NCBI GenBank assembly: GCA_023150935.1
Contig: JAKLJW010000006.1
Span: 62,001 to 126,000 of the forward strand
DNA from: Candidatus Binatia bacterium
GTDB taxonomy: Bacteria; Desulfobacterota; Binatia; HRBIN30
Length of the DNA: 64,000 bases
Direction of reading: 5' to 3'
This document shows positions 26,403 through 34,738 of the stretch, piece after piece; the stretch's first letter is position 1; each line of letters begins with the position of its first letter. The notes under the pieces are model-generated. The model saw only the letters and a list, made by a program, of their open reading frames with translations, had not been told where the DNA came from and did not search any database. The position numbers were made by a program, and so were the translations under genes.

Positions 26403-27374
26403 TCACAGCCAGCCGGCGCGCTTGAACCACCAGTACAGGAACCCGCATGCCGAGAACATGAACCCCATGATCGCGTAGTAGCCGTATTCCCATTCCAGCT
26501 CGGGCATGAAGCGGAAGTTCATGCCGTAGATGCCGGCGATCATCGTCGGCACGGCAAGGATGGCGGCCCAGCCGGCGAGCTTCTTGGTCACCTCGTTCTG
26601 GCCCACCGAGACCAGGGACAGGTTCGCTTCGAGCGCGGTGGTCAACAGTTCTCGCTGACTGTCGATCGATTCGTTGATGCGGATGACGTGGTCGTAGACG
26701 TCCCGGAAATAGACCCGCGTGTCCTCGTGAACGATGCCGACGTCGAAACGCACGAGGCGGTTGCAGACTTCGACCAGCGGCGATACGGCGCGCTTGATCG
26801 CGACGAGGTCGCGCTTGAGCCCGTAGATCCGCTGCATGGTTGCGCGCTCGAAAGTCTCCTCGAAGATCTCCCCCTCGAGGTCTTCGAGCTGGTCCTCCAG
26901 GGCGTCGACGATCGGGAAATAGTGATCGACCACGAAGTCCATAACCGCGTACAGAACGAACCCGGGGCCTTTGCGGAGTAGCTGCGGGGTCGATTCGGCG
27001 CGGCTGCGCACTTCCGAGTAGGACAGCGAGGCGCCGTGGCGCACCGTGACCAGGTACTGCGGACCCACGAAGATGTGCGTTTCGCCGAAGCCGATGGCGC
27101 CGTTCTCGAGCAGCGCGGTGCGCAGCACGACGAAAAGGCTGTCACCGTATTCCTCGAGCTTCGGCCGCTGGTGCGCCCGCAGCGCGTCCTCGACGGCCAG
27201 GTCGTGGAGGCCGAACTCCTCCTGAATCTTGCGCAGCGTACCTTCGCTGGGCTCGTGCAGGCCGATCCAGATGAACTGGCCGGGAAAGCGCAGGATTTCG
27301 CTGATGTCGTCGATGTCGACCTTACCGACCCGGCGGCCGTCGGCGTACGCCACGCAGTTGACGACGGTGTCCAT
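26403..27374 (-). CDS. corA: CorA-family magnesium/cobalt transporter
   Basis: A 323-residue CorA protein: cytoplasmic domain with long helices (HYFPIVDALEDQLEDLEGEIF; DVYDHVIRINESIDSQREL), the first transmembrane helix ending in the hallmark YGMNF, and a second helix (YYAIMGFMFSACGFLYWWF) with a basic tail. It imports Mg2+ (or Co2+/Ni2+) as a pentamer. Length and motif are standard. ATG 27374 is chosen because upstream in-frame sequence is not CorA-like. It sits within the efflux gene run, between a TolC-like gene and the adaptor, with no obvious functional link. Confidence 0.92.
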   Translation of the reverse strand: MDTVVNCVAYADGRRVGKVDIDDISEILRFPGQFIWIGLHEPSEGTLRKIQEEFGLHDLAVEDALRAHQRPKLEEYGDSLFVVLRTALLENGAIGFGETHIFVGPQYLVTVRHGASLSYSEVRSRAESTPQLLRKGPGFVLYAVMDFVVDHYFPIVDALEDQLEDLEGEIFEETFERATMQRIYGLKRDLVAIKRAVSPLVEVCNRLVRFDVGIVHEDTRVYFRDVYDHVIRINESIDSQRELLTTALEANLSLVSVGQNEVTKKLAGWAAILAVPTMIAGIYGMNFRFMPELEWEYGYYAIMGFMFSACGFLYWWFKRAGWL

Positions 27375-27434
27375 GTCGCTCCGAGTCCCGGCAGGCGCAA
27401 TAACCGAGCCCACCGGGCGCTGCAAGCACAAGCG

Positions 27435-28757
27435 TCAATCGGCGGTGGGAATCGGCTGCGCCGTGGCCCGTTCGAGCGCGGCAACGGCGATCCGGTAATT
27501 GTACAGGGCCTGCACGTAACTGGCATCGGCGCTCGTGTACGAAGTCTGCGCATCGGTGAGTTCCAGGAAGGTGCCCACTCCCTGAGCGTAGCGCTCGCCG
27601 GCGAGGTCGAGATTTTCCCGCGCCCGCCGGAAGCCCTTCTCGGCGACGCGGATGCTCTCTCGAGCCTCTTGCAGTCTTACCAGGGCCTCACGCACCTCGA
27701 GTGCAATGTCCTGCCGGGTCACTTCGGCGCTGAAGCGGATGCTGTTCAGGGTCGCTTTGGCCTCGCCGATCTGCGCCGTGGTCAGCCCCCCGCTGAACAG
27801 CGACATGTTGACCGATGCGCCAACGTTCCAGGTGTCCTGCAGCGGGTAATCGGTGCCCGACCAGTTGTAGGTGGCGCTGCCGGTAACATTCGGCAGGTAG
27901 TCTTTGTACAGAGCGGCGATTTCGGCGAGTTTCGTGGCCTCCTGGGCGCGCAGGCTGAGCAACTCGCTCCGGCGATCGTAAGCCAGCGCGAGCGCCTGCG
28001 CCTCGTTCAGCTCGACCGGAGGGGTTTCGAGCGTGTCGACGATGTCGAATTCGACCGGTTCGGTCACCCCGAGGGCGTTGCGCAGCGTAACCTGAGCAAG
28101 CGCGACGGCGTTGCGCGCCGTGACCTGATTGAGCTCCCCGTTGGCCAGTTGCACTTCGGCCTGCGTGACGTCGAAGCGCGGCGCGAGACCGACGTTGAGC
28201 TTCTCCTGTGCGAGTTCGAGTTGCTTGCGGTTCTGCTCCACCGTCTCGTCCGCGACCACGAGGAGGCGGCGGGTGGCGAGAAGGTTGAAGAAGGACCGTT
28301 TGACATTGAGGACGACGGTCTCCCGCTGCGTCGCCTGATCGTAGGCCAGCGCATCGACCGAGGCGATAACCGCCTGGATGCCGTTGAGGACACGCCCGAA
28401 GTCGAACAGAACCTGACTGAGCGAAAAGCCGGTGGTGTAGAAGTCGAACGTGCGCACGGTGGCGGAGATGTCCGTGCCGGTGCCCGCCAGACCGCTGGTC
28501 TGACGTCGATTCGGCGAGAAGTTCGCCGATATCTGCGGCAAGTAGCCGGATACGGCCTGGCGGACACGCTGCTGACCGGCGTCGACGGTGGCGGCAGCGG
28601 CCTTTAGACTGGGATGGTTCACGAGGGCAATGGCGATACACTCGCGCAGAGTTCGCGGTGCAACAACCTCGGCAGGGGCCGGAAAGGCGACACCGGCCAG
28701 CACCAGTGCGACGGCAGCGCCACGGCGGCGGAACGCGCGGCCCCGCGCCCGAGGCAC
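27435..28757 (-). CDS. TolC-family outer-membrane channel protein, copy A
   Basis: An outer-membrane factor of about 440 residues. From GTG 28757 the N-terminus is a good signal peptide (basic RGRAFRRRG, then AAVALVLAGVAFPAPAE). The mature protein shows the two OEP repeats: TLRECIAIALVNHPSLKAA and later AQALALAYDRRSELLSLRAQ, each followed by long helices and strand segments (TFDFYTTGFSLSQVLFDFGR; WNVGASVNMSLFSGG). GTG 28886, overlapping the previous gene by 19 bp, is a longer alternative; it adds ~43 low-complexity residues. It probably supplies the exit duct for the MacAB-like system downstream. Confidence 0.87.
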   Translation of the reverse strand: MPRARGRAFRRRGAAVALVLAGVAFPAPAEVVAPRTLRECIAIALVNHPSLKAAAATVDAGQQRVRQAVSGYLPQISANFSPNRRQTSGLAGTGTDISATVRTFDFYTTGFSLSQVLFDFGRVLNGIQAVIASVDALAYDQATQRETVVLNVKRSFFNLLATRRLLVVADETVEQNRKQLELAQEKLNVGLAPRFDVTQAEVQLANGELNQVTARNAVALAQVTLRNALGVTEPVEFDIVDTLETPPVELNEAQALALAYDRRSELLSLRAQEATKLAEIAALYKDYLPNVTGSATYNWSGTDYPLQDTWNVGASVNMSLFSGGLTTAQIGEAKATLNSIRFSAEVTRQDIALEVREALVRLQEARESIRVAEKGFRRARENLDLAGERYAQGVGTFLELTDAQTSYTSADASYVQALYNYRIAVAALERATAQPIPTAD

Positions 28758-28867
28758 AGCCTCCGCCGTCGGCGGTGCGAAGCTGGGTCCGGGCGCCGCG
28801 ATCGGCGCTCCGTGTTCCGGGCTCGATGTTCGGCGTGCGGCGATCCGGGCGGCTGTCTCGACCCGGT

Positions 28868-30694
28868 TCAGAACGACGCCCACCACGGTGCCGATTCGGG
28901 TTCGGCCCGTTCGACAAGGACATTGCGGGCCGTCAGCAGCGTGCCCTCGACCCGACGCATGCGGGCAAGGTCGCTGTTGTACTCGGTAAGGGCCTGAACC
29001 TCGCGGAACTGCGCGCGCGTCAAGCGTTCGAGGTAGTCGAGGAGATCTTTCGTCGTTGCCAGCCCGACTTCGTAACGGGCGTACTGGTTGCGGACGTTTT
29101 CTTCCTCCAACTCGCGGGCTATGCGCGTGGCGTCAATGGTCTTGAGATCGGTCAACAAATCGGTCACCGCCGTCTTGATCTCGAGGGTTACGCCCTCTTC
29201 GAGCCGTCGCAGCGCCAGCCGCGACTGCTCGAATCCTACGTTCGCCTGCGCGTAGTCGGCCTTGGCCTGCGCGTTGTCGATCGGCACTTCGATCACGGCG
29301 CCAACGCTGTAATTGTAGAAGCGGCCGTCGGGCAGCAGTTCGAGGGCACGGCCGTAACCGCCGATACCGATCGGGTTGGGCACCGCGAACGGTGTCGGCT
29401 CCGGCGGCGCCCCGGTACCCGAAAGGCCGTTCAGCCCGAGACCGCCGACGACGTTGACACGCGGCAGGAGCTGGTTCTCGGCAATCTTGCGCTGCAGCCC
29501 GACGCCGCGAACCTCGAGACGGGCGGCGACGATTTCGGGCCGCTGCTCTATGGCGGTCTTGAGACTGCGCCCGAGATCGATGTCGTACGGGACCACCATG
29601 GGAATATCCGCGGGATCGATGCGGATCAGGGCCTGATCGGTCGCGTCGGGGGCGTTGACGAGCGCGCGGAGCACGTCACGGGTGTTGGCTACGGCGTTCT
29701 GCACGAGCAGGAGATTGGCCTCGCGGCGGGCCACCTCGGCACGCGCCTCGAGCACCGCAGTCTGCGGCAGGGCACCGACCTTGAACTTACCCTCGTTCTG
29801 CCGCTGCAACTCGCGAGCCAGCGCCAGACCCTGCTCTTCCACCTTGACGCTCTGTTGCGCGAGCACAAGGTTCCAGTATGCCTCTTCGACGCGGGCGATA
29901 ACGTCGGCGATGCTGGCAAGGTAGCGGTAGTAGTCCGTCTGTTCGGTGTTCTGGGCGATCTCGACCCGCAACAGCGAGTAACCCCAACCGAAATCCCGCA
30001 GCAGCGGTTGATTGAGGGAGAGGCCGAGGGTGGTGAGATACTCCGGCTCGTACTGATTGAGCACGGACGGATTTGCCTTGTTGCGGTTGTTCCGCCAGGC
30101 GACGGAAACCTGCCCGCCGGTGAGCAGAAGCTTGCGCAATCCGATGCCGCCGCCGAAGTTGTCGTTGAACTGCGTGGAAGCGCCGCCCGACGTGAATACG
30201 CTGATGCTCTGCGCGAGCTGGACACTGCGGTCGCGCGTCAGATCGGCGAACAGTGCCGGATCGAATATTGCCCGCGCCCGCCGCACCCCGGCCGCGGCGT
30301 TGACCGGCGCGAGGCGTCGGATCTGCAGGTCGGTGTTGTTCTTGAGGGCCAGCGCGACGCACTCCTGGAGCGAGGTCACCTGCAGCGGCCCAATGTCGGT
30401 GAGCAGTCCGTAACCCCGATCGGATCGCTGCGCCTCCTGCACGGACTCGGGTACCGGATCGAGGGTCCATTGATCGGTAAACACGAACGGCAGCGAGGGC
30501 CGATCGTCGAGCAGCTTTGGCATCGCGGGGTTGGGAGCCGGCTTCTGGAACTCGGGGCCCGGCGGCACGGGCTGCGGCGTCGGCGTGGTCCGCCAGACCG
30601 GGGCGGGGGGCGGCTGGGCTGCAGACGGGCCGACGTTTCCGGCGAGGCCGGTGACAAGGACGATGGTCAGGAAGGTACTCGCACGCGCACTCAT
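28868..30694 (-). CDS. TolC-family outer-membrane channel protein, copy B (long)
   Basis: A 608-residue outer-membrane factor with a signal peptide (MSARASTFLTIVLVTGLAG) and a Pro-rich linker (PAPVWRTTPTPQPVPPGPEF), then two OEP repeats (SLQECVALALKNNTDLQIRR; SLKTAIEQRPEIVAARLEVR) with coiled helices and strands (FGGGIGLRKLLLTGGQVSVAWR). It is about 150 residues longer than copy A, mainly through the linker and extra loops. It heads the minus-strand run, 174 bp from the divergent citrate synthase ATG. Two unlike TolC genes before one MacAB pair suggest separate partners or a hetero-assembly; the latter is speculative. Confidence 0.87.
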   Translation of the reverse strand: MSARASTFLTIVLVTGLAGNVGPSAAQPPPAPVWRTTPTPQPVPPGPEFQKPAPNPAMPKLLDDRPSLPFVFTDQWTLDPVPESVQEAQRSDRGYGLLTDIGPLQVTSLQECVALALKNNTDLQIRRLAPVNAAAGVRRARAIFDPALFADLTRDRSVQLAQSISVFTSGGASTQFNDNFGGGIGLRKLLLTGGQVSVAWRNNRNKANPSVLNQYEPEYLTTLGLSLNQPLLRDFGWGYSLLRVEIAQNTEQTDYYRYLASIADVIARVEEAYWNLVLAQQSVKVEEQGLALARELQRQNEGKFKVGALPQTAVLEARAEVARREANLLLVQNAVANTRDVLRALVNAPDATDQALIRIDPADIPMVVPYDIDLGRSLKTAIEQRPEIVAARLEVRGVGLQRKIAENQLLPRVNVVGGLGLNGLSGTGAPPEPTPFAVPNPIGIGGYGRALELLPDGRFYNYSVGAVIEVPIDNAQAKADYAQANVGFEQSRLALRRLEEGVTLEIKTAVTDLLTDLKTIDATRIARELEEENVRNQYARYEVGLATTKDLLDYLERLTRAQFREVQALTEYNSDLARMRRVEGTLLTARNVLVERAEPESAPWWASF

Positions 30695-30854
30695 GCCTGT
30701 CTTCTCCTCTTTACGCCAACCGCGGCCTTAGCACGGCGGCAACGGTCGGTCACGCCCGGGTGAGGCCATTTCTTTTCCCGCTGCGCCACGGCCCGCCCGC
30801 CAATTGCAGCGCCGGGCGGCGCATGGCAACGTGGGGTAATTCCGGGAGGCACTT

Positions 30855-32177
30855 ATGCGTAACGACTCACTGTCGATCACCGACAATCGAACCGGCAAGC
30901 GGTACGAGATCCCGATCAAAGAGGGGGCGATCAACGCCTCCGATCTGCGCCAGATTCGCGTCGACGCCGACGATTTCGGCCTGATGAGCTACGATCCGTC
31001 CTTCAACAACACGGCCTCGTGCCGCAGTGCGATCACCTTCATCGACGGCGACAAGGGCATTCTGCGCTACCGCGGCTACCCGATCGAGCAACTGGCCGAG
31101 GAAAGTTCCTTTCTCGAAGTCGCCTACTTGATCGTCAAGGGCGAACTGCCGGCGCCGTCGAATCTCAAGAGCTTCGTGCACAACATCACGATGCACACGA
31201 TCATCCACGAGAACATCAAGAAATTCATCGACGGCTTCCACTACGACGCCCATCCCATGGGCATCCTCGTCAGCACCGTCGGGGCGCTGTCCACCTTCTA
31301 TCCCGACGCCAAGCGCCTTTTCGACCCGGAATCGCGCAAGATCCAGACGCACCGGCTGATCGCCAAGATGCCGACGCTGGCCGCATTCGCATATCGGCAC
31401 TCGATGGGCATGCCGTACGCCTACCCGGACAACGACCTCAGCTACGCCGGCAACTTCCTCAACATGATGTTCAAGAAGACCGAGCTGAAGTACAAACCGA
31501 ACCCCGTCCTCGAGAAGGCCCTCGACGTGCTGTTCATTCTGCACGCCGATCACGAACAGAACTGCTCGACGCACGCCATGCGCGTCGTCGGCAGCTCGCA
31601 ATCCGACCCCTTCTCGGCGGTGGCCGCCGCCACGGCGGCGCTCTACGGCCCGTTACACGGCGGCGCCAACGAGCAGGTGGTGCGGATGCTCACAGAAATC
31701 GGCCATACCGACCGAATTCCGGCATACATCGCGGGCGTGAAGGGCGGCGATCACCGGCTGATGGGCTTCGGTCATCGCATCTACAAGAACTACGATCCGC
31801 GGGCCAAAATCATCAAACGCATCGCTCACGAGGTGTTCGAGGTCACCGGCCGCAGCCCGTTGATCGATATCGCCATCGAACTCGAGCGCATCGCGCTGGA
31901 GGACGACTACTTCGTAACGCGCCGGCTTTACCCCAACGTCGATTTCTACTCGGGGATCATCTATCAGGCGATGGGCTTTCCGCTCGACATGTACCCCGTG
32001 CTGTTCGCAATCGGCCGCACCCCGGGCTGGGTGTCACAGTGGCAGGAGATGCTGCTCGACAAGGATCAGAAGATCTCGCGACCGCGGCAGCTTTACGTCG
32101 GCGCGCCGGCCCGCAACTACGTTCCGGTCGAGCGGCGCGGCGATGACACCGCCGACGCACGGGAGGCGCAAAATTGA
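30855..32177 (+). CDS. gltA: Citrate synthase
   Basis: Condenses oxaloacetate with acetyl-CoA at the entry of the TCA cycle. At 440 residues it is the hexameric Gram-negative type, with GILRYRGYPIEQLAE, the substrate His in LHADHEQNCSTHAMR, GPLHGGANEQVVRML, the second catalytic His in MGFGHRIYKNYDPRA, and the catalytic Asp in PNVDFYSGIIYQAMG. GGGAGG lies 6 bases before ATG 30855. The 3' end overlaps the RlmI-like gene by 35 bp. Divergent from the TolC gene. Confidence 0.95.
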   Translation: MRNDSLSITDNRTGKRYEIPIKEGAINASDLRQIRVDADDFGLMSYDPSFNNTASCRSAITFIDGDKGILRYRGYPIEQLAEESSFLEVAYLIVKGELPAPSNLKSFVHNITMHTIIHENIKKFIDGFHYDAHPMGILVSTVGALSTFYPDAKRLFDPESRKIQTHRLIAKMPTLAAFAYRHSMGMPYAYPDNDLSYAGNFLNMMFKKTELKYKPNPVLEKALDVLFILHADHEQNCSTHAMRVVGSSQSDPFSAVAAATAALYGPLHGGANEQVVRMLTEIGHTDRIPAYIAGVKGGDHRLMGFGHRIYKNYDPRAKIIKRIAHEVFEVTGRSPLIDIAIELERIALEDDYFVTRRLYPNVDFYSGIIYQAMGFPLDMYPVLFAIGRTPGWVSQWQEMLLDKDQKISRPRQLYVGAPARNYVPVERRGDDTADAREAQN

Positions 32178-33372
32178 GGCGGCAGCGGGGAGCCCGCGAA
32201 CGATCCTGACCCTCAAGCCCGGCCGCGAGCGTCCGCTGCGCCTCGGCCATCCGTGGGTATTCGCGGGCGCCTTCGCCGATCTCCCCGCCGACACGCCGGC
32301 CGGCGCGATCGTCGACGTCCATGCGGCCGACGGGACGTTCTGCGGCCGCGGCTACGCCAACCCGCGCTGCACCATCGCCGTCCGACTGTTAACCCGCCAC
32401 GACGAGACCATCGACGCCGCCTTCGTCCGCCACCGTATCGAGGCCGCCCTCGCGCTCCGGCGCTCGGTCGTTCCGCCCGGAACCGATGCCTACCGACTGC
32501 TCAACGGCGAAGGCGACTTCCTGCCCGGCATCGTTGTCGACGTCTACGGACGTGTCGCCGTCCTGCAGTGCCTGACTGCCGGCGCCGACGCTCTCAAGCC
32601 GTGGCTGCTCGCGGCGCTGCAGGCGACGCTAGCTCCGGACGGGGTCTGGGAACGCAGCACGGGAGCGGTTCGCCATGAAGAAGGTCTGGAGGCCGCCGCC
32701 GGATGCGTGCTTGGCACCGTGCCCGACGAGGACCTCTGGATAGTCGAATGCGGCCACCGCTTCGCCGTCGATATTCGGCACGGGCAGAAGACCGGCTTCT
32801 TCCTCGATCAGCGCGACAACCGGATGCTGGTCGCCCGCCTGGCATCCGGGCGCCGCGTGCTGAACGCGTTCGCGTACACCGGAGCGTTCGGCGTGTACGC
32901 CGCTGCCGGCGGGGCAGCACATGTCGTCGCGGTCGAGACCTCCGTTCGTTCCCTGGAGACGGCGCGCCGCAACTGGGAGGCCAACGGCCTACCGGCCGGC
33001 GCGGGCGATCTGGTTCACGGAGACACCTTCGAGTACCTGCGCGACACCGCCGGCGACTTCGACCTGATGGTACTCGACCCGCCCGCGCTCGTGAAGCGCC
33101 GCGGCGACCTCGAGCGCGGCATCAGGAAGTACCGCGAGCTGCACCGCGCCGCCTTCCGCCGCACCGCACCAGGAGCCCTGGTATTCACGTTCAGTTGCTC
33201 GCAGCACGTCAGTCTCGACGCCTTCCGCGGCGCCGTTCATGCCGGCGCCGCCACAGCCGGCCGCCCCGTGCAGGTCCTCCAACACCTCGGGCCGGGCGCC
33301 GACCATCCGATCGATCTGGCCCACGACGAGGGGGGATACCTGAAGGGATTGCTGCTGCGGGTTGGGGGGTGA
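32143..33372 (+). CDS. RlmI-like 23S rRNA (cytosine-C5) methyltransferase
   Basis: A 409-residue SAM-dependent methyltransferase. An N-terminal PUA-like part (LTLKPGRERPLRLGHPWVFAG) binds RNA; the Rossmann domain has DQRDNRMLVARLASG, VLNAFAYTGAFGVYAAAGGA, the acidic VAVETS strand, LVHGDTFEYL, and the catalytic pair LDPPALVKRR and FSCSQHVS. E. coli RlmI modifies C1962 of 23S rRNA; the same target is inferred. The start lies inside the end of gltA (35-bp overlap), an unusual pairing that may couple expression to citrate synthase. Confidence 0.87.
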   Translation: MTPPTHGRRKIEAAAGSPRTILTLKPGRERPLRLGHPWVFAGAFADLPADTPAGAIVDVHAADGTFCGRGYANPRCTIAVRLLTRHDETIDAAFVRHRIEAALALRRSVVPPGTDAYRLLNGEGDFLPGIVVDVYGRVAVLQCLTAGADALKPWLLAALQATLAPDGVWERSTGAVRHEEGLEAAAGCVLGTVPDEDLWIVECGHRFAVDIRHGQKTGFFLDQRDNRMLVARLASGRRVLNAFAYTGAFGVYAAAGGAAHVVAVETSVRSLETARRNWEANGLPAGAGDLVHGDTFEYLRDTAGDFDLMVLDPPALVKRRGDLERGIRKYRELHRAAFRRTAPGALVFTFSCSQHVSLDAFRGAVHAGAATAGRPVQVLQHLGPGADHPIDLAHDEGGYLKGLLLRVGG

Positions 33373-33399
33373 CGGCCCGGGGGCGTGGGGGCTTGTTAA

Positions 33400-33436
33400 G
33401 TTACTGGACAAGGAGAGTTAACTTTACTATTTTCGG
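33400..33436. other. AT-rich palindromic insert before radC
   Basis: This intergenic segment includes GTTAAGTTAC, then TGGACAAGGAGA, then GTTAACTTTAC, ending in TATTTTCG. The outer parts are near reverse complements. Its base composition is far below the surrounding GC content. It lies between the RlmI-like stop and the radC start. The AAGGAGAG inside is about 18 bases or more from any radC start, so it is a poor ribosome-binding site. A REP-like or transposase-related sequence is possible but unproven. Confidence 0.4.
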
Positions 33437-33441
33437 TGCGG

Positions 33442-34122
33442 ATGGCGGTGCCGGTGCAGGAGTGGCCCATGGCGGATCGGCCGCGCGAGAAGTTGCTCGC
33501 GCATGGACCGGGCGCGCTCACGGACGCGGAATTGCTGGCGGTGGTGCTGGGGACGGCAGGCCGCGACACGGGGGTACTCGACCGCGCGCGGGCGCTGGTG
33601 CGGGCGTTCGGGGATCTGCGCCGTCTGGGGTCGGCCGGGGTCGGGGAGCTGCGTGCGGCGGCGGGGGTTGGGCGCGGGCAGGCTGCACGGTTGGTCGCGG
33701 CGCTGGAGATCGCGCGGCGCCACGGCGAGTGCACGTTCGAGCCGGGAATGCCGTTTCGCGGCAGTGCGGACGTCTACGCTCACTTCCGCGAGCGCCTCGG
33801 GGCGGAGCGCCGGGAGCATTTCTACGCCGTTCTGCTCGATCAGAAGCACCGCAAGATCCGTGACGTTCCCGTCTCGCTCGGGTCGCTGACGGCGAGCGTG
33901 GTGCACCCGCGCGACGTCTTCGCCTCGGTCGTGCGCGAAGCGGCCGCGGCGGTGATCTTCGTCCACAATCACCCGAGCGGCGATCCGACTCCGAGTCCGG
34001 AAGACATCGCCCTCACGCGCCGCCTGCGCGAGGTGGGGGATCTCGTCGGCGTGCGCGTCCTCGATCACATCGTCATCGGCAAGGGACGGTACGTCAGTTT
34101 TGTGGACGAGGGGTATTGGTGA
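33442..34122 (+). CDS. radC: RadC/JAMM-domain protein
   Basis: A 226-residue RadC. The N-terminal helix-hairpin-helix region starts WPMADRPREKLLAHGPGALTDAELLAVVLG and includes GVGRGQAARLVAALEIARRH. The C-terminal JAMM/MPN+ domain has FVHNHPSGDPTPSPED, with metal-binding His-x-His and Asp. Despite the name its role in repair is doubtful; family members often accompany mobile elements. Start ATG 33442 (GTG 33436 also possible). Its TGA stop (34120-34122) is directly followed by the GGTCTTGG octamer array. Confidence 0.9.
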   Translation: MAVPVQEWPMADRPREKLLAHGPGALTDAELLAVVLGTAGRDTGVLDRARALVRAFGDLRRLGSAGVGELRAAAGVGRGQAARLVAALEIARRHGECTFEPGMPFRGSADVYAHFRERLGAERREHFYAVLLDQKHRKIRDVPVSLGSLTASVVHPRDVFASVVREAAAAVIFVHNHPSGDPTPSPEDIALTRRLREVGDLVGVRVLDHIVIGKGRYVSFVDEGYW

Positions 34123-34194
34123 GGTCTTGGGGTCTTGGGGTCTTGGGGTCTTGGGGTCTTGGGGTCTTGGGGTCTTGGGGTCTTGGGGTCTTGG
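34123..34194. repeat. Nine perfect tandem GGTCTTGG units
   Basis: The octamer GGTCTTGG repeats nine times without error, starting on the first base after the radC stop codon. The same octamer in reverse-complement orientation makes up the array at 34643-34738, so the two arrays form inverted termini around the four-helix-bundle gene. There are no spacers, so it is not a CRISPR. Confidence 0.95.
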
Positions 34195-34232
34195 GGGGCT
34201 GAGGGGGCTGTTGCTAGGAAAGGCTTGGACGG

Positions 34233-34586
34233 ATGAGAGATCATCGGAAGTTGGTGGCGTTTCAGTTGGCGGATGGCCTGGTGGAGGCGGTATACAGGGC
34301 GACCAGCGCATTTCCGCGCGGCGAGATGTTCGGGATCGCGGCGCAAATGCGGCGATGTGCGGTTTCAGTTCCGGCAAACATCGTCGAAGGCTGTGCGCGG
34401 GAAACTCAACGCGAATGCGTGCGGTTCTTCGGCATCTCCTTCGGGTCGGTACGGGAGTTGGGCTATTTCATCGAGCTGGCCGCACGGCTCGGTTATCTCG
34501 ACGATGCGGTTGCCGCGGACTTACTGACAACTCAGGGGCGAGTGGCGGCCGCGCTCGCCGCGCTGAGCCGGGCGTTGCGCTCATGA
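34233..34586 (+). CDS. Four-helix-bundle protein (23S rRNA intervening-sequence/S23 family)
   Basis: A 117-residue protein with the family pattern: MRDHRKLVAFQLADGLVEAV, YRATSAFPRGEMFGIAAQMR, RCAVSVPANIVEGCARETQR, FFGISFGSVRELGYFIELAA, RLGYLD. Relatives form pentameric four-helix bundles; they occur in 23S rRNA intervening sequences and, as Avd, in diversity-generating retroelements, with nucleic-acid binding suggested. Here it is chromosomal, preceded by AGGAAAGG 10 bases before ATG 34233, and enclosed by inverted octamer arrays. Molecular function is unknown. Confidence 0.85.
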   Translation: MRDHRKLVAFQLADGLVEAVYRATSAFPRGEMFGIAAQMRRCAVSVPANIVEGCARETQRECVRFFGISFGSVRELGYFIELAARLGYLDDAVAADLLTTQGRVAAALAALSRALRS

Positions 34587-34642
34587 CTCCGCCCGGTTCC
34601 TCGACGCGACCCTCTGGCCCGCCCCGTCCTCCAACCCCAGCC

Positions 34643-34738
34643 CCTCAAGACCCCAAGACCTCAAGACCCCAAGACCCCAGGACCCCAGGACCCCAAGACC
34701 CCAAGACCCCAAGACCTCAGGCCCCCAGGCCCCCAAGA
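34643..34738. repeat. Twelve tandem CCCCAAGA-type units, inverted relative to 34123-34194
   Basis: Twelve 8-base units run 34643-34738: six CCCCAAGA, two CCTCAAGA, two CCCCAGGA, and CCTCAGGC and CCCCAGGC. CCCCAAGA is the reverse complement of TCTTGGGG, a circular permutation of the left array's GGTCTTGG. Degeneracy contrasts with the perfect left array. The last three units lie in and around the stop of the minus-strand hydrolase gene. Confidence 0.92.

Larger units (their letters stand above)
34123..34738. mobile_element. Candidate cassette: four-helix-bundle gene between inverted octamer arrays
   Basis: A 616-bp unit has a nine-unit array on the left, a twelve-unit complementary array on the right, and a single gene between. 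The left edge is the radC stop; the right edge runs into the end of the alpha/beta hydrolase gene and supplies its last codons and stop. The enclosed gene belongs to the family known from intervening sequences inserted in 23S rRNA genes and shares a fold with the Avd accessory protein of diversity-generating retroelements. Mobility is inferred from structure; no transposase is inside, and no target-site duplication was proved. Confidence 0.45.

Noticed and set aside
34123..34194. Octamer array as a CRISPR or microsatellite in coding sequence
   Set aside because: Units are contiguous with no spacers, and the array is outside radC, starting after its stop.
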